Assembly: GCA_016713875.1 (NCBI GenBank)
Contig: JADJOI010000002.1
Span: 62,001-126,000, forward strand
Reading direction: 5' to 3'
DNA from: Flavobacteriales bacterium
GTDB lineage: Bacteria; Bacteroidota; Bacteroidia; Flavobacteriales_F; PHOS-HE28
Length of the DNA stretch: 64,000 bases
Part shown: positions 8,236-16,800 of the stretch, one piece after another
How the letters are laid out: every line of letters starts with the position of its first letter
How positions within the stretch are numbered: the first letter of the stretch is position 1
Translations under genes and position numbers: made by a program
Notes under the pieces: generated by a model
Database searches by the model: none
What the model saw: the letters and a program-made list of their open reading frames with translations, nothing else
Told to the model about the DNA's origin: nothing

Positions 8236-9822
8236 ATGAACGGAGGCCCGACGATCGCCGCGTGCTGCGCGCGGTCCCTCATGGGGGTATGCATCGGCAT
8301 CGCCGCCGCCGCCCAGCCGCAGTTCACCTCGTATGTGCACTACGGCTATTCCGGTGGACAGGTCAACGCGGTGATCGAGGCCACCAACGGGGACCTGGTC
8401 ATCGCCGGCAACGGCACGGAGGTGGGCAACTCCGATCAGGTCGCCGTGCGGTTCACGGCCGGCGGGGCGCTCGCCTGGGGCCTGACCTATTACGGGGGCA
8501 CCGGATGGTCCGAGGTCATCACCGATGGAGTGGCCGATGCGGACGGAGGCGTGATCCTGGTCGGCCACGTCCTGGAGACGGCGACGCAGCGGATGCACCT
8601 GTCGCTCTTCAAACTGGATGCCGCCGGTGACGTGGTGTGGAGCCATCGCTACCGCGCCTACGATCCCGATGAGGCGGTGATCGCACGCAGCCTGCGCCGC
8701 GACGCGAGCGGTGCGCTGCATGTCCTGGGCTCCTGCGGCAGCGATCCGGACACGCGCGATCTCTTCCTCATGAAGGTCGACCCGGTGGGCAACCTCCTTT
8801 GGGCCCGGGCCTTCGGTTACTCCGGTCAGGACGAGGCCAGGGACCTGGTGCTCATCCCCGGTGCCGGTTACGCCGTCGCGGCGGCGACCAAGTATGAGCT
8901 ATCGCGCATCGCGCTCCTGGACACGATGTGCGCCGTGCTGCAGGACCGTGTGTGGGTCCTGCCGGATACCACGCTCACCGTGCACAGCCTGCAGCGCGGC
9001 CCGGACGGTCGCCTGTCGTGGTCCGGCGTGTACATGGACTCCACGTTTTACAGGGGGGCGTTCCACATGGAGATGGACAGCCTGGGCGGTGCGATGGCGG
9101 CACAGGCCTACCGGGACGATGCGGGCAGCGAGCTCTGGATCCGCGACCATGTGCTGCTTTCCGACGGCGACCGCTTCCTGGTGGGGGAGGAGGAGAGCGC
9201 ATCGGGGTTCGATGAGTCGACCCCGTTGATCCGGATCGATCCGACGGGGGCCGTGGTCTCCAGCATCTACACCGGCGGGCACCAGGAACTGAGCCGATGC
9301 GTCATCACCGTCTCAGACGGAGGGATCGCCTGCGGGGAGACACGACGGACCGATGACAATGTGCATCAGGCGTTCCAGGTGAAGAAGCTGGATGCGGACG
9401 GCCTTCCCGCTTGCGAGGTGCAGTCGCTCGCGCTCACCCGCACCGCTCACCTGCCCGATACGCTGTCGTTCCCCTTGGAGGCGCTCGGGGCCAAGCCGAT
9501 GCTGCGGGTCGATCGCCCGCTCACCACCTGGCCCTTGAACATCTTCATGGACGGCTGTTCCACGATCGGCATCGCAGGGCCGGAGAACGTCGCCGAGCCG
9601 GGCATCCATCCCGCTCCGGCGACCGACCGCCTCACGATAACCGGCATCCACGGCAACGTCCTCGTCCGGATGTACGACATGAACGGCAGGCTGGTGCTCG
9701 ATCAGCGGCAGCTCGGATCCACCACCGTGGACGTGAGCGCGCTTCCCGGCGGCTGTTATGCCGTGCACATCAGCGCGGACCAGGTCGTGTGGCGCACGTC
9801 GGTGGTCATCGCGCGCGACTGA
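8236..9822 (+). CDS. Secreted beta-propeller-like protein with T9SS sorting domain
   Basis: 528 residues from the chosen ATG. The N-terminus (MNGGPTIAACCARSLMGV, ending AAAAQPQ) is a signal peptide. The body (about 30-440) is made of repeats of the type GGVILVGHVLE...LFKLDAAGDVVWSHRY, a blade-like pattern (delta-60/SBBP type) seen in many Bacteroidota surface proteins that report no enzymatic activity. The C-terminal 75 residues (VRMYDMNGRLVLDQRQL, then PGGCYAVHISADQ) form a type A T9SS sorting domain. Alternative starts at 8170 and 8206 would put the signal peptide inside a longer leader and are less likely. It is convergent with the next gene. Confidence 0.8.
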   Translation: MNGGPTIAACCARSLMGVCIGIAAAAQPQFTSYVHYGYSGGQVNAVIEATNGDLVIAGNGTEVGNSDQVAVRFTAGGALAWGLTYYGGTGWSEVITDGVADADGGVILVGHVLETATQRMHLSLFKLDAAGDVVWSHRYRAYDPDEAVIARSLRRDASGALHVLGSCGSDPDTRDLFLMKVDPVGNLLWARAFGYSGQDEARDLVLIPGAGYAVAAATKYELSRIALLDTMCAVLQDRVWVLPDTTLTVHSLQRGPDGRLSWSGVYMDSTFYRGAFHMEMDSLGGAMAAQAYRDDAGSELWIRDHVLLSDGDRFLVGEEESASGFDESTPLIRIDPTGAVVSSIYTGGHQELSRCVITVSDGGIACGETRRTDDNVHQAFQVKKLDADGLPACEVQSLALTRTAHLPDTLSFPLEALGAKPMLRVDRPLTTWPLNIFMDGCSTIGIAGPENVAEPGIHPAPATDRLTITGIHGNVLVRMYDMNGRLVLDQRQLGSTTVDVSALPGGCYAVHISADQVVWRTSVVIARD

Positions 9823-9831
9823 CCGCACCGG

Positions 9832-10593
9832 CTACTGCTTGTTGAAGCGCACCGACCGGCCCGTGCCGGTGATCGCGTAGGTGCCGGCGGCCAGTCCCGA
9901 CACATCGAGCGTGCGGAGCGGGGCCCCGTTGACGTCGGAAAGGAGGGCGATGGCGCGTCCATCCGGGCCGATCAGGGTCAGTGGTCCGGGCTCCTGCTCC
10001 GGCCATTCGATCATGATCCGGTCGGTGCAAGGGTTCGGGAACACGGACAGGCCCGTGCGTCCGCCGGTCATGGTTCCGATGGCATTGGTACCGCTCACCA
10101 CCACCGTGAAGTCGTTGAAGTTGCCGTATTGGAAGTTGCCGCACGGGCCATACCCGTTCGTGTTGGTGTCCAGGAAGCCGTCCGATCCCCACGGTGCGAT
10201 CACGCGCATGCGGTAGCTGCCGGGCGGCGTGTTGGCCGGCAGGCTGATGGAGAAGCTGTACGTGTAGCTGGGCGAACCGCCCACGTAGCTGTAGTAGAGG
10301 TTCTCGGTGTCCTCGAAGGCGCCGTTGTTGTCCAGGTCCACCCACACGGCGCAGCCGGTCCAGTTGCCGCTGGTCACGGTCATCGGTTCGGCCACACCGG
10401 GCGTAAGGGTCGTGCTGAGGGTCGTGAAGTCGCTGGTGTTGCAATCACTGCCGGCCGTCCAGTTGATGGTGCCGAGGCTGAGGCTCTGGTTCTGCCAGCT
10501 GAAGCAGCCGTTCACGAAGCTGGGGGAGCAGTATTGCGCGCCGGCGGTCAACGCACCGAGCAGGAGGGTGAGGGTGGCGTAGCAGTGGTGCAT
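9832..10593 (-). CDS. GEVED-domain secreted protein with T9SS sorting domain
   Basis: 253 residues. A signal peptide (MHHCYATLTLLLGALTAGAQ) precedes a GEVED domain (about 20-170) recognisable from CAVWVDLDNNGAFEDTENL, SISLPANTPPGSYRMRV and the closing GNFQYGNFNDFTVVV. GEVED domains are beta-sandwich modules in extracellular Bacteroidota proteins, often next to peptidases or adhesins. The T9SS sorting domain (about 180-253, SVFPNPCTDRIMI and LAAGTYAITG) is short and complete. The frame stays open far upstream but those codons are antisense-free shadow of the neighbouring gene; the signal peptide and a TACTTTCA box 18 bases before the ATG fix the start at 10593. Confidence 0.85.
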   Translation of the reverse strand: MHHCYATLTLLLGALTAGAQYCSPSFVNGCFSWQNQSLSLGTINWTAGSDCNTSDFTTLSTTLTPGVAEPMTVTSGNWTGCAVWVDLDNNGAFEDTENLYYSYVGGSPSYTYSFSISLPANTPPGSYRMRVIAPWGSDGFLDTNTNGYGPCGNFQYGNFNDFTVVVSGTNAIGTMTGGRTGLSVFPNPCTDRIMIEWPEQEPGPLTLIGPDGRAIALLSDVNGAPLRTLDVSGLAAGTYAITGTGRSVRFNKQ

Positions 10594-10611
10594 ACGGATG
10601 GGGTTGTGGGG

Positions 10612-10619
10612 TGAAAGTA
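10612..10619 (-). promoter_or_regulatory. -7-like box (TACTTTCA) of the GEVED gene
   Basis: Minus-strand TACTTTCA, 18 bases before the ATG at 10593. Confidence 0.4.
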
Positions 10620-10665
10620 CCACGGATCCGGTCACGCGCCAGGGCCATGGGGCGGTGCGTGACGA

Positions 10666-10702
10666 ACGGACCCGGGAGGGATCGCTCCGCTCCCGGGTCC
10701 GT
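10666..10702 (-). terminator. Hairpin terminator after the DUF7619 T9SS gene
   Basis: A perfect 13-bp stem: ACGGACCCGGGAG (10666-10678) pairs with CTCCCGGGTCCGT (10690-10702) around an 11-base loop. It lies 22 bases beyond the stop codon at 10725 on the minus strand and separates it from the GEVED gene. Confidence 0.7.
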
Positions 10703-10724
10703 GGCGCCGGTCGGCGGACAGGGC

Positions 10725-13058
10725 TCACTCCACGGCGAAGCGCACGGTGCGCACCCGTCCCTCGACCGAATAGAGCTGGAGCACGTGCAGGCCGGGGGCC
10801 AGACCGTGCAGGGGCACCGACAGGCGGCCGCGCGTGAGCGCCAGGCCTTGGTGGCGGAGCAGGCGGCCGTCGGCGGCGGCGATGGACCAGCCCGTCACCT
10901 CCAGGTCCGCGGGCAGCAGCACCTCGATGCGGTCGCGCGCGGGATTGGGGAAGACGCTGATGGGCTGTGCAGGCGCGAGTGCGGCCACCGCCGTGGGCGC
11001 CGTCACCACCACGGTGGCATCGGGCGTGCGGATGGGCGGGTTGAGGTCGAAGAAGATGTCGGCCACATTGGTGATGGTGGTGCCGACCACGGGCACCTGG
11101 TCCGGCGCGATGCGGAAGGCAAAGAGCCCCTGGCTGGCGGCCATGTTGGTGCCGCTGTCGGGCAGCAGGATGTTGCTGAAGGTGACGCGCAGCACGCCCT
11201 GTGCGCTGAGCTGGTAGGTGTAGGGATGCGAGGCGCCGAGCACCGTGAAGCTGGCCACGGAGAACAGGTCGGGCAGCGTGTCGGTGAGCACGACGGTGAA
11301 GGCCGTGTCGTTGCCGGTGTTCTGGAAGCGGATGGTGTAGTCCAGCCAGCTGTCCTCGGCGGGATAGTACTCGGTGTCGCTGAGCCCGCTGCTGGTGCGC
11401 ACGAGCTTGTCGTTGGGGTCGTAGCTGCCGGTGATGGTGCGGATCACAGTGGAGCTGTTGTTGCTCAGGTCCACTTCGGCGCTGTCGTGCACCACGGTGA
11501 CCACCGCGCCGAGCTGGGTGCCGATCAGCAGGGGATCCGGCGGCAGGGTGGCCCCGACCTGGAAGGACCAATACGACATCGCCTGAAGGCCGTCGGGCAG
11601 GGTCCAGCTGAGCGTGTTCCCGATGATGCTCGTGGGCGCGGGCTGGATGGAGGTGACCGAAAGCAGGCTGGGAAGCTCGCAGGTGACGGTGATGCCTGCG
11701 CTGGCCGAACCGGAGAGGTTGATGGCTGAGCCCAGGAGCGTGGTCGCGAACCCCGGGCGTACCGCGCCCAGCTCAGCGAAGGCCACCAGATCGAGCGTGT
11801 CGTTCAATCCGCTCAGGGAAAGTGTCCAGGTCTTGATCGAAGACGTATCCGTGTCGATCGTGATCGTGTTCGTCGCGGCCGGGAGCGTGTTCACCACGAT
11901 GCTTCCGAACGGGCTTAGGCCGCAACCGGCGGTGAGGTCGGCGAATGAGCTGGAGACATGCGCCACCGATCGCGGTTGTCCCGCCGGTTGACGGACCGCG
12001 ATGAGGCTGTCGCCTTCGGCGGCCAGGGCGTTCCAGGGGCTGTTGTTGTTCGTCCACCAACTGTTCATGCTGTACCCGTCGGCTGTGAATTGGAGCAGAT
12101 ACCAGCCATGCCTGCCGAGCAGGGTGCCGTCAGGTAGTTCCACCGCCGCTTCCGGCGACTCCCCGAATTCTCGTCGCCAGAGCAGCTGTCCGCTGGCGTC
12201 GATCCGCATCAACTCTCCGGTGGCGCTTCTGCCCGAGAGCAAGTGATCACCGTTGGCCAACGGGAGCGCATCATGCATGTAGCCGCCCCAGGGGGACGGC
12301 TCCGCGACATGTCGTGCGTACTGCACCGTTCCGTTCGCATCCACATGGAAGTAACCGAAACGTCCGATCGAGAATACCGAACTGTCCCCGAAGTAGCCAT
12401 GGAACCAGCTGCCGTCCGGGTGTAGCGCGGACTCCCCGTGTTGATGGATCAGGCCGTGATCGATGTACATGCGGCAGGAAAGCGGTATGCCGTTCGGATC
12501 CAGCGTCACATGATGCACTTGATGCTCGTTCATGAACTGGCACGCATATCCCCCGGTCTGCAGGGCGACGATGTCCACCAGACGATGACCGTATTGGTCG
12601 TTGCCCCACCCCACCCCCGGACTGTTGGTGGTGTCCAGCAGCATGTAGATGCGCGCCCATTGCACCAGTCCGTTCACGTCGAGCTTCACCATGTACTGGT
12701 TGTGGTACCTGACCATGGGTAAGCCGTGATCGAGGTCGCCGGCCACCATCAGGCCCCCGTCCGGAGTGGCCACCACCTGTGCGCTCGCCATGCGGATGTC
12801 CGGGTTGGTGGGAAGCAGGTGCTTGAACCAGATCATCGCCCCGCCGGGGTCGCTGCGGCTCACGTTGACCCCGCGGGAAGAGCGGTTGCCGTTCGGGTGG
12901 ATCGGTACACCGACCGCCACCAGCCCGTTGGTCAGGAAGGCCACATCGCCGGTGCCGGTGTTCCGCTGGACGGGGTCGAATCCGAGGTCCGTCTGCACGC
13001 ATTGGGCGCTGGTGGTGGCCGCGAACAGGAGCGGGGCGAGGAGGACGGAGAGGCGCAT
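10725..13058 (-). CDS. Large secreted DUF7619 protein with T9SS sorting domain
   Basis: 777 residues. A signal peptide (MRLSVLLAPLLFAATTSAQC) is followed by a propeller-like region (about 25-350) with repeated phrases such as DGGLMVAGDLDHG and KLDVNGLVQWARIY. A middle region of beta-sandwich repeats follows, then a DUF7619 domain (about 535-690) with the diagnostic GSYDPNDKLVRTS, LDYTIRFQNTGNDTAF and NVADIFFDLNPPIRT. The last 75 residues are a type A T9SS sorting domain (SVFPNPARDRIEV). Proteins of this build are abundant in Flavobacteriales and are probably surface or adhesion proteins; no catalytic motif is visible. A TAGATTCG box lies 18 bases before the ATG. Confidence 0.85.
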   Translation of the reverse strand: MRLSVLLAPLLFAATTSAQCVQTDLGFDPVQRNTGTGDVAFLTNGLVAVGVPIHPNGNRSSRGVNVSRSDPGGAMIWFKHLLPTNPDIRMASAQVVATPDGGLMVAGDLDHGLPMVRYHNQYMVKLDVNGLVQWARIYMLLDTTNSPGVGWGNDQYGHRLVDIVALQTGGYACQFMNEHQVHHVTLDPNGIPLSCRMYIDHGLIHQHGESALHPDGSWFHGYFGDSSVFSIGRFGYFHVDANGTVQYARHVAEPSPWGGYMHDALPLANGDHLLSGRSATGELMRIDASGQLLWRREFGESPEAAVELPDGTLLGRHGWYLLQFTADGYSMNSWWTNNNSPWNALAAEGDSLIAVRQPAGQPRSVAHVSSSFADLTAGCGLSPFGSIVVNTLPAATNTITIDTDTSSIKTWTLSLSGLNDTLDLVAFAELGAVRPGFATTLLGSAINLSGSASAGITVTCELPSLLSVTSIQPAPTSIIGNTLSWTLPDGLQAMSYWSFQVGATLPPDPLLIGTQLGAVVTVVHDSAEVDLSNNSSTVIRTITGSYDPNDKLVRTSSGLSDTEYYPAEDSWLDYTIRFQNTGNDTAFTVVLTDTLPDLFSVASFTVLGASHPYTYQLSAQGVLRVTFSNILLPDSGTNMAASQGLFAFRIAPDQVPVVGTTITNVADIFFDLNPPIRTPDATVVVTAPTAVAALAPAQPISVFPNPARDRIEVLLPADLEVTGWSIAAADGRLLRHQGLALTRGRLSVPLHGLAPGLHVLQLYSVEGRVRTVRFAVE

Positions 13059-13076
13059 GGGGTTCCGTTTGAGGTT

Positions 13077-13084
13077 CGAATCTA
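13077..13084 (-). promoter_or_regulatory. -7 promoter box (TAGATTCG) of the DUF7619 gene
   Basis: Minus-strand TAGATTCG, 18 bases before the ATG at 13058. Confidence 0.45.
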
Positions 13085-13175
13085 GCCGGCCTGCCCGATC
13101 GCTCCGCCCGGCGCGAAGCCTGCATTATCAACAGATCCCGAACACAGCGCGGGAACTGTTGCGATCTTGCGGCCC

Positions 13176-13793
13176 ATGCGGTCCATCTTGTTCCTGCTCG
13201 TGGCGGTCGGCGTTCAACCACTGGACGCGCAGACCTTCACCGCGTTGCCTTCGGGCCGGGTGCGTGTGGGCGAGCTGCTGCTCAACCGCGACAGCTGCAC
13301 GATCGACGTTGAGGCCTTCGCCATCAGCGCACCGGTGGCGGTGGAGGAGTACCGGGCCTTCGTGGCGCACTTCGCCAAGAGCGCTGGTGCGCGGCAGAGC
13401 GATGCGGGCGGCGCGGCGGTGAACCTCACCTGGGTGGAAGCGGCGGCCTATTGCCGGTGGCTCGGTCAGCGCGATGCATCCAAGGGCTTCTCCTACCGAC
13501 TGCCCTGGCTGGGCGAATGGCTCCTCGCCCGGCAGCAGGGCATCATCGCTCCGGAGGGACCGGGATGCTGGCTGCTCAACGCGAAGGACGACAGCGGCCT
13601 CACCTGCCAGCGTTTCGGATACGCCTACCAGTGCACCGAGGGCGATCCCTTCTCCCGGCGGCGCAAGATGGTGGCCTTCGGCGATGCGGTGCAGCATCCC
13701 GCCTTCGGGGTGCAGGAGGACCGCTGGGACTTCATCGCCTACCCCGATGTGGGCTTCCGCGTGGTGCGTGAGGTGGTGCGGACAGGACCTTGA
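13176..13793 (+). CDS. Small secreted SUMF1/formylglycine-enzyme-like protein
   Basis: 205 residues from the ATG at 13176; a TTG at 13167 would add three. A signal peptide (MRSILFLLVAVGVQPLDAQ) precedes a compact FGE-sulfatase-type fold: VEEYRAFVAHFA, NLTWVEAAAYCRWLGQR, SYRLPWLGEWLLA and the terminal YPDVGFRVVREV are family landmarks (the usual forms are WxEAxAYCxWL, RLPTEAEWEyA and GFRvvr). It is shorter than true formylglycine-generating enzymes, and the region that normally carries the catalytic cysteine pair holds only C133 and C147-like residues in a divergent context. A structural or binding role, as in other secreted Bacteroidota SUMF1-like proteins, is more likely than catalysis. A GATCTTGC box lies five bases before the ATG. 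Confidence 0.7.
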   Translation: MRSILFLLVAVGVQPLDAQTFTALPSGRVRVGELLLNRDSCTIDVEAFAISAPVAVEEYRAFVAHFAKSAGARQSDAGGAAVNLTWVEAAAYCRWLGQRDASKGFSYRLPWLGEWLLARQQGIIAPEGPGCWLLNAKDDSGLTCQRFGYAYQCTEGDPFSRRRKMVAFGDAVQHPAFGVQEDRWDFIAYPDVGFRVVREVVRTGP

Positions 13794-13814
13794 GCGGGCT
13801 GCTTACTTTGCCGC

Positions 13815-14360
13815 ATGGTGCATGTCGCGGTCTTCTGCGGAGCCTCCTCCGGGCGTGATCCGCGCTACGCGGCCGTGGCCGCGCAGGTGGGCACCAGCCT
13901 CGCCCGTCGCGGCCTTGGCGTGGTGTACGGCGGCGGCCACGTGGGCCTGATGGGCGCCGTGGCCGATGCGGCGATGGCGGCGGGCGGCCGCGTGGTGGGC
14001 GTCATCCCGGGCTTCATGACCGAACGCGAGCTGGCGCACGACCGTGTCAGCGAGCTCATCACGGTGAAGGACATGCACGAGCGCAAGCTGGTGATGCACG
14101 AGCGCAGCCAGGCCGTGATGGCGCTGCCCGGCGGCTTCGGCACGCTGGACGAGCTCTTCGAGCTGCTCACCTGGCGCCAGCTGGGCCTGCACGCCAAGCC
14201 CATGGGCCTGTTGAACGTCAACGGTTTCTACACGCCGCTGCTGGAGCAGATGGCGCGGATGGAGCGGGACGGCTTCCTGCATGGCAGCACACGGGTGCTG
14301 TCGCACGAGGCCGTGGAGCCGTTGATCGACCTGCTGCTGGCCCACATCATCCGGCCATGA
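13815..14360 (+). CDS. LOG family protein (TIGR00730 type nucleoside-5'-monophosphate phosphoribohydrolase)
   Basis: 181 residues, the usual size. The Rossmann-like fold starts with VAVFCGASSG, continues with VVYGGGHVGLMGAVADAA, and carries the catalytic signature ALPGGFGTLDELFE (PGGxGTxxE). Family members hydrolyse the N-glycosidic bond of nucleoside or cytokinin-riboside 5'-monophosphates; in bacteria outside plant associations the physiological substrate is probably AMP or a related nucleotide. The stop overlaps the start of the AlkD-like gene by four bases (ATGA), so the two are probably translationally coupled. A TTACTTTG box ends four bases before the ATG. Confidence 0.9.
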   Translation: MVHVAVFCGASSGRDPRYAAVAAQVGTSLARRGLGVVYGGGHVGLMGAVADAAMAAGGRVVGVIPGFMTERELAHDRVSELITVKDMHERKLVMHERSQAVMALPGGFGTLDELFELLTWRQLGLHAKPMGLLNVNGFYTPLLEQMARMERDGFLHGSTRVLSHEAVEPLIDLLLAHIIRP

Positions 14361-15052
14361 GCGGCGGCCAACGACGCACGGCCGTGCATCCCTGGCTGAA
14401 GTCGCTCGGCGACCTGTTCGAGGCGCACCGCTGCCCCGCCAACGCCGCGGCCATGGAGGCGTACATGAAGCACGTCGCGCCCTTTTTCGGCATCAAGGCC
14501 CCGGACCGCCGCGCGCTGCTGAAGGTCCACACGGCTGAGCACGGAACACCTGCGGCCGCGGAGCTGCCGGCCATCGTGCGTTCGGCCTTCGCACAGCGCG
14601 AGCGGGAGTGGCATCACACTGCGGTGGACCTGCTGATGAAGCAGGCCAAGTGGTTGACGCCCGAAGACCTTCCGCTGGTGGAGGAGCTGATCACCACGAT
14701 GAGCTGGTGGGACACGGTGGATGCGCTCGCCGTGCATGTGGTGGGCGTGATCCTGAAGCGTCATCCGAAGGTGATCGGTACATGGAACAGGCGCTGGATC
14801 GGCAGCAAGGACCTCTGGCTCAACCGCACGGCGATCCTGTTCCAGAACCGGTGGAAGGACGACACCGACCGTACGCTGCTCTTCGCGAACATCACACGGC
14901 ACGCGGCGCATCCGGACTTCTTCATCCGCAAGGCGATCGGCTGGTCGCTGCGCGAACTGGCGGCCACCGATCCCGCGGCGGTGAAGGCTTTCGTGGCGCG
15001 ACAGCCGATGTCGCCGCTCAGCCGACGTGAAGCGCTGAGGAAGGTCGGTTGA
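14357..15052 (+). CDS. DNA alkylation repair enzyme, AlkD-like
   Basis: 231 residues made of HEAT-like helical repeats. Landmarks of the AlkD family are KAPDRRALLKVH near the N-terminus, the aromatic/acidic ITTMSWWDTVDALA (the Trp and Asp of this motif correspond to the catalytic cleft in Bacillus AlkD), the LWLNRTAIL Arg motif and FIRKAIGWSLRELA. AlkD glycosylases excise bulky or positively charged alkylated bases without base flipping. The ATG overlaps the stop of the upstream LOG gene, a sign of a two-gene operon. A short GC hairpin follows at 15067-15084. Confidence 0.9.
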   Translation: MSGGQRRTAVHPWLKSLGDLFEAHRCPANAAAMEAYMKHVAPFFGIKAPDRRALLKVHTAEHGTPAAAELPAIVRSAFAQREREWHHTAVDLLMKQAKWLTPEDLPLVEELITTMSWWDTVDALAVHVVGVILKRHPKVIGTWNRRWIGSKDLWLNRTAILFQNRWKDDTDRTLLFANITRHAAHPDFFIRKAIGWSLRELAATDPAAVKAFVARQPMSPLSRREALRKVG

Positions 15053-15066
15053 TCGGTGGGAGGCCG

Positions 15067-15084
15067 CGCCCGCTCGATCGGGCG
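15067..15084 (+). terminator. Weak hairpin after the AlkD-like gene
   Basis: Six-bp stem CGCCCG (15067-15072) with CGGGCG (15079-15084) and a six-base loop, 14 bases after the stop. It is short and has no T-tract. Confidence 0.3.
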
Positions 15085-15126
15085 GTGCGACCGCGGATGC
15101 GACCGTAGGTCGTTCCGTCAGGATCC

Positions 15127-15134
15127 TAGCTTTG
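15127..15134 (+). promoter_or_regulatory. -7 promoter box (TAGCTTTG) of the PKD gene
   Basis: Exact match to TAnnTTTG, 16 bases before the ATG at 15151. Confidence 0.55.
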
Positions 15135-15150
15135 TCCGGAATCCACCCAC

Positions 15151-16767
15151 ATGCGCACTTCCCTGCTCTTCGCCGGCCTGGGGCTGGTGGTCGACCTCGG
15201 AGCCCAGGTCACCTACACCCAGACCCTGCCGCTCATGCAGTCGGTCTATTCCTGGACGACGTTCGACTTCACGGCCACACCGCCGACCACCGGTCCGGGG
15301 ACGCTGAGCTGCCAATGGCTTGCCTGCTGGATGTCCGGCTTTGGCGGCAACGAGATCTGGATCGAGTTCGAAACGGCCGGCGGCTGGCAACAGGTGCTCT
15401 ATCAGGGGGGCAACGTTTCGGAATGCACCTACCTGCCCGCATCCAGCGTGGTCAGTGCGGCGGTGCTGGGTGAGGCGATCGCGTTCGGCGGAGGGCAGAT
15501 CCACGGACGCTTGCGGGCCACGGATAACTGTGTGGCCGGTTGGGGCTGTTCGTTCAGCAGCGACCCCAACGTCAACGCCCTGACGCTGGAGTACACCGCG
15601 CACGAGGCCGACTTCAGCGTCGTCGATCCGGGGATCTGTCCGGGTTCCACGGTGCAGTTCACCGACGAGAGCATCAATACCCCGACGAGCTATGCGTGGA
15701 GCTTCCCGGGCGGCTCCCCGGCGACGAGCACGCTGCAGAACCCGGTGGTGCAGTACGCTGCACCGGGCACCTTCGACGTCACGTTGATCGTGAGCACGGT
15801 CAACGGACCGGACACCCTGGTCCGTCCGGGATACATCACCGTCCATCCGCCGCCACTGGCCAATGCGGGCGTGGACGAGGCCGTGTGCGCAGGCGCAAGC
15901 GCGCAATTGCAGGCGAGCGGTGGACTCACCTATCAGTGGTTCCCACCCACTGGTCTGGACGATGACCAGGTCGCCGATCCCGTGGCGACCCCCGCCGTGA
16001 CGACCTCCTACACCGTGCTGGTGACCGATGCGAACGGCTGCCAGGCGAGCGATTTCATGATCCTCAGCGTGCAGCCCCTGCCGCTGGTGGTGGCTTCCGC
16101 CGGGAACAACAGCATCTGCCTGGGGGATACCGCCTTCATCGTGGCCACCGGTGCACAGCTTTATCAGTGGTCCCCCAACCTCTTCATCAGCGGCACGAGC
16201 GGAGCCTCCGTGCTCGCCTGGCCCACCAGCACCTTCACCTGGGCGGTGACCGGCACGGATGTGTTCGGGTGCACCGGGGAAACGACCGTGACCCTTCAGG
16301 TGAACCCGGCACCCGCGGCACCGGTCGTGACCTTGAACGGACCGGAGGTCGCCACCACCGCGGTCGCGGTGGGCTATCAATGGTACCTCAATGGCCAGCC
16401 GATACCCGGGGCGGACGCACAGAGCTGGATGCCCGCCGTCAACGGCAACTACAGTGTGGTCATCACCGATGCCAACGGGTGCTCATCGCAGAGCCTGCCG
16501 GTGTACTTCGGCACGGTCGGCGTGGAGCCGGCCATGGAGCAGGAACTGCGGCTCTGGCCTCAGCCGGCGGCCGATCGGCTCACGGTCTCGGGTGTGTCCG
16601 GAACGTGGCCTGCACGCCTGCTCGACGCCACCGGACGCGTGCGGTGGGAGGGTGTCCTGGAGGTGCCGCGCACCGCGATCGACATCCACGGATGGGCCCC
16701 GGGCCTGTACCTGCTGGACGTTGATCGTGCCGGCGGCCGACAGACCCTTCTGGTGCTGGTGCGCTGA
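15151..16767 (+). CDS. PKD-domain secreted protein with T9SS sorting domain
   Basis: 538 residues. A signal peptide (MRTSLLFAGLGLVVDLGAQ) precedes an N-terminal beta-rich domain with paired cysteines, then a PKD domain (about 155-235: VQFTDESINTPTSYAWSFPGG, then GTFDVTLIV). Two or three PKD/Ig-like repeats follow, each with a Cys near the start and a closing VTDANGCQAS-type phrase (about 235-455). The last 75 residues carry the T9SS type A sorting domain (LRLWPQPAADRLTV and WAPGLYLLDVD). PKD repeats in this phylum occur in adhesins and in binding regions of secreted enzymes; no enzyme domain is present. It is convergent with the helicase gene. Confidence 0.85.
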   Translation: MRTSLLFAGLGLVVDLGAQVTYTQTLPLMQSVYSWTTFDFTATPPTTGPGTLSCQWLACWMSGFGGNEIWIEFETAGGWQQVLYQGGNVSECTYLPASSVVSAAVLGEAIAFGGGQIHGRLRATDNCVAGWGCSFSSDPNVNALTLEYTAHEADFSVVDPGICPGSTVQFTDESINTPTSYAWSFPGGSPATSTLQNPVVQYAAPGTFDVTLIVSTVNGPDTLVRPGYITVHPPPLANAGVDEAVCAGASAQLQASGGLTYQWFPPTGLDDDQVADPVATPAVTTSYTVLVTDANGCQASDFMILSVQPLPLVVASAGNNSICLGDTAFIVATGAQLYQWSPNLFISGTSGASVLAWPTSTFTWAVTGTDVFGCTGETTVTLQVNPAPAAPVVTLNGPEVATTAVAVGYQWYLNGQPIPGADAQSWMPAVNGNYSVVITDANGCSSQSLPVYFGTVGVEPAMEQELRLWPQPAADRLTVSGVSGTWPARLLDATGRVRWEGVLEVPRTAIDIHGWAPGLYLLDVDRAGGRQTLLVLVR

Positions 16768-16800
16768 CGGCGTGACGCCCTGCGGAAGCTCGCGTGATCT

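Noticed and set aside
10594..11571. N-terminal extension of the GEVED protein
   Set aside because: It lies inside the DUF7619 gene in another frame, and a terminator hairpin sits between.
13068..13084. T-loop-like string GGTTCGAATC suggesting a tRNA
   Set aside because: No acceptor stem, D-arm or anticodon arm fits around it; read on the other strand it is the -7 box of the gene starting at 13058.
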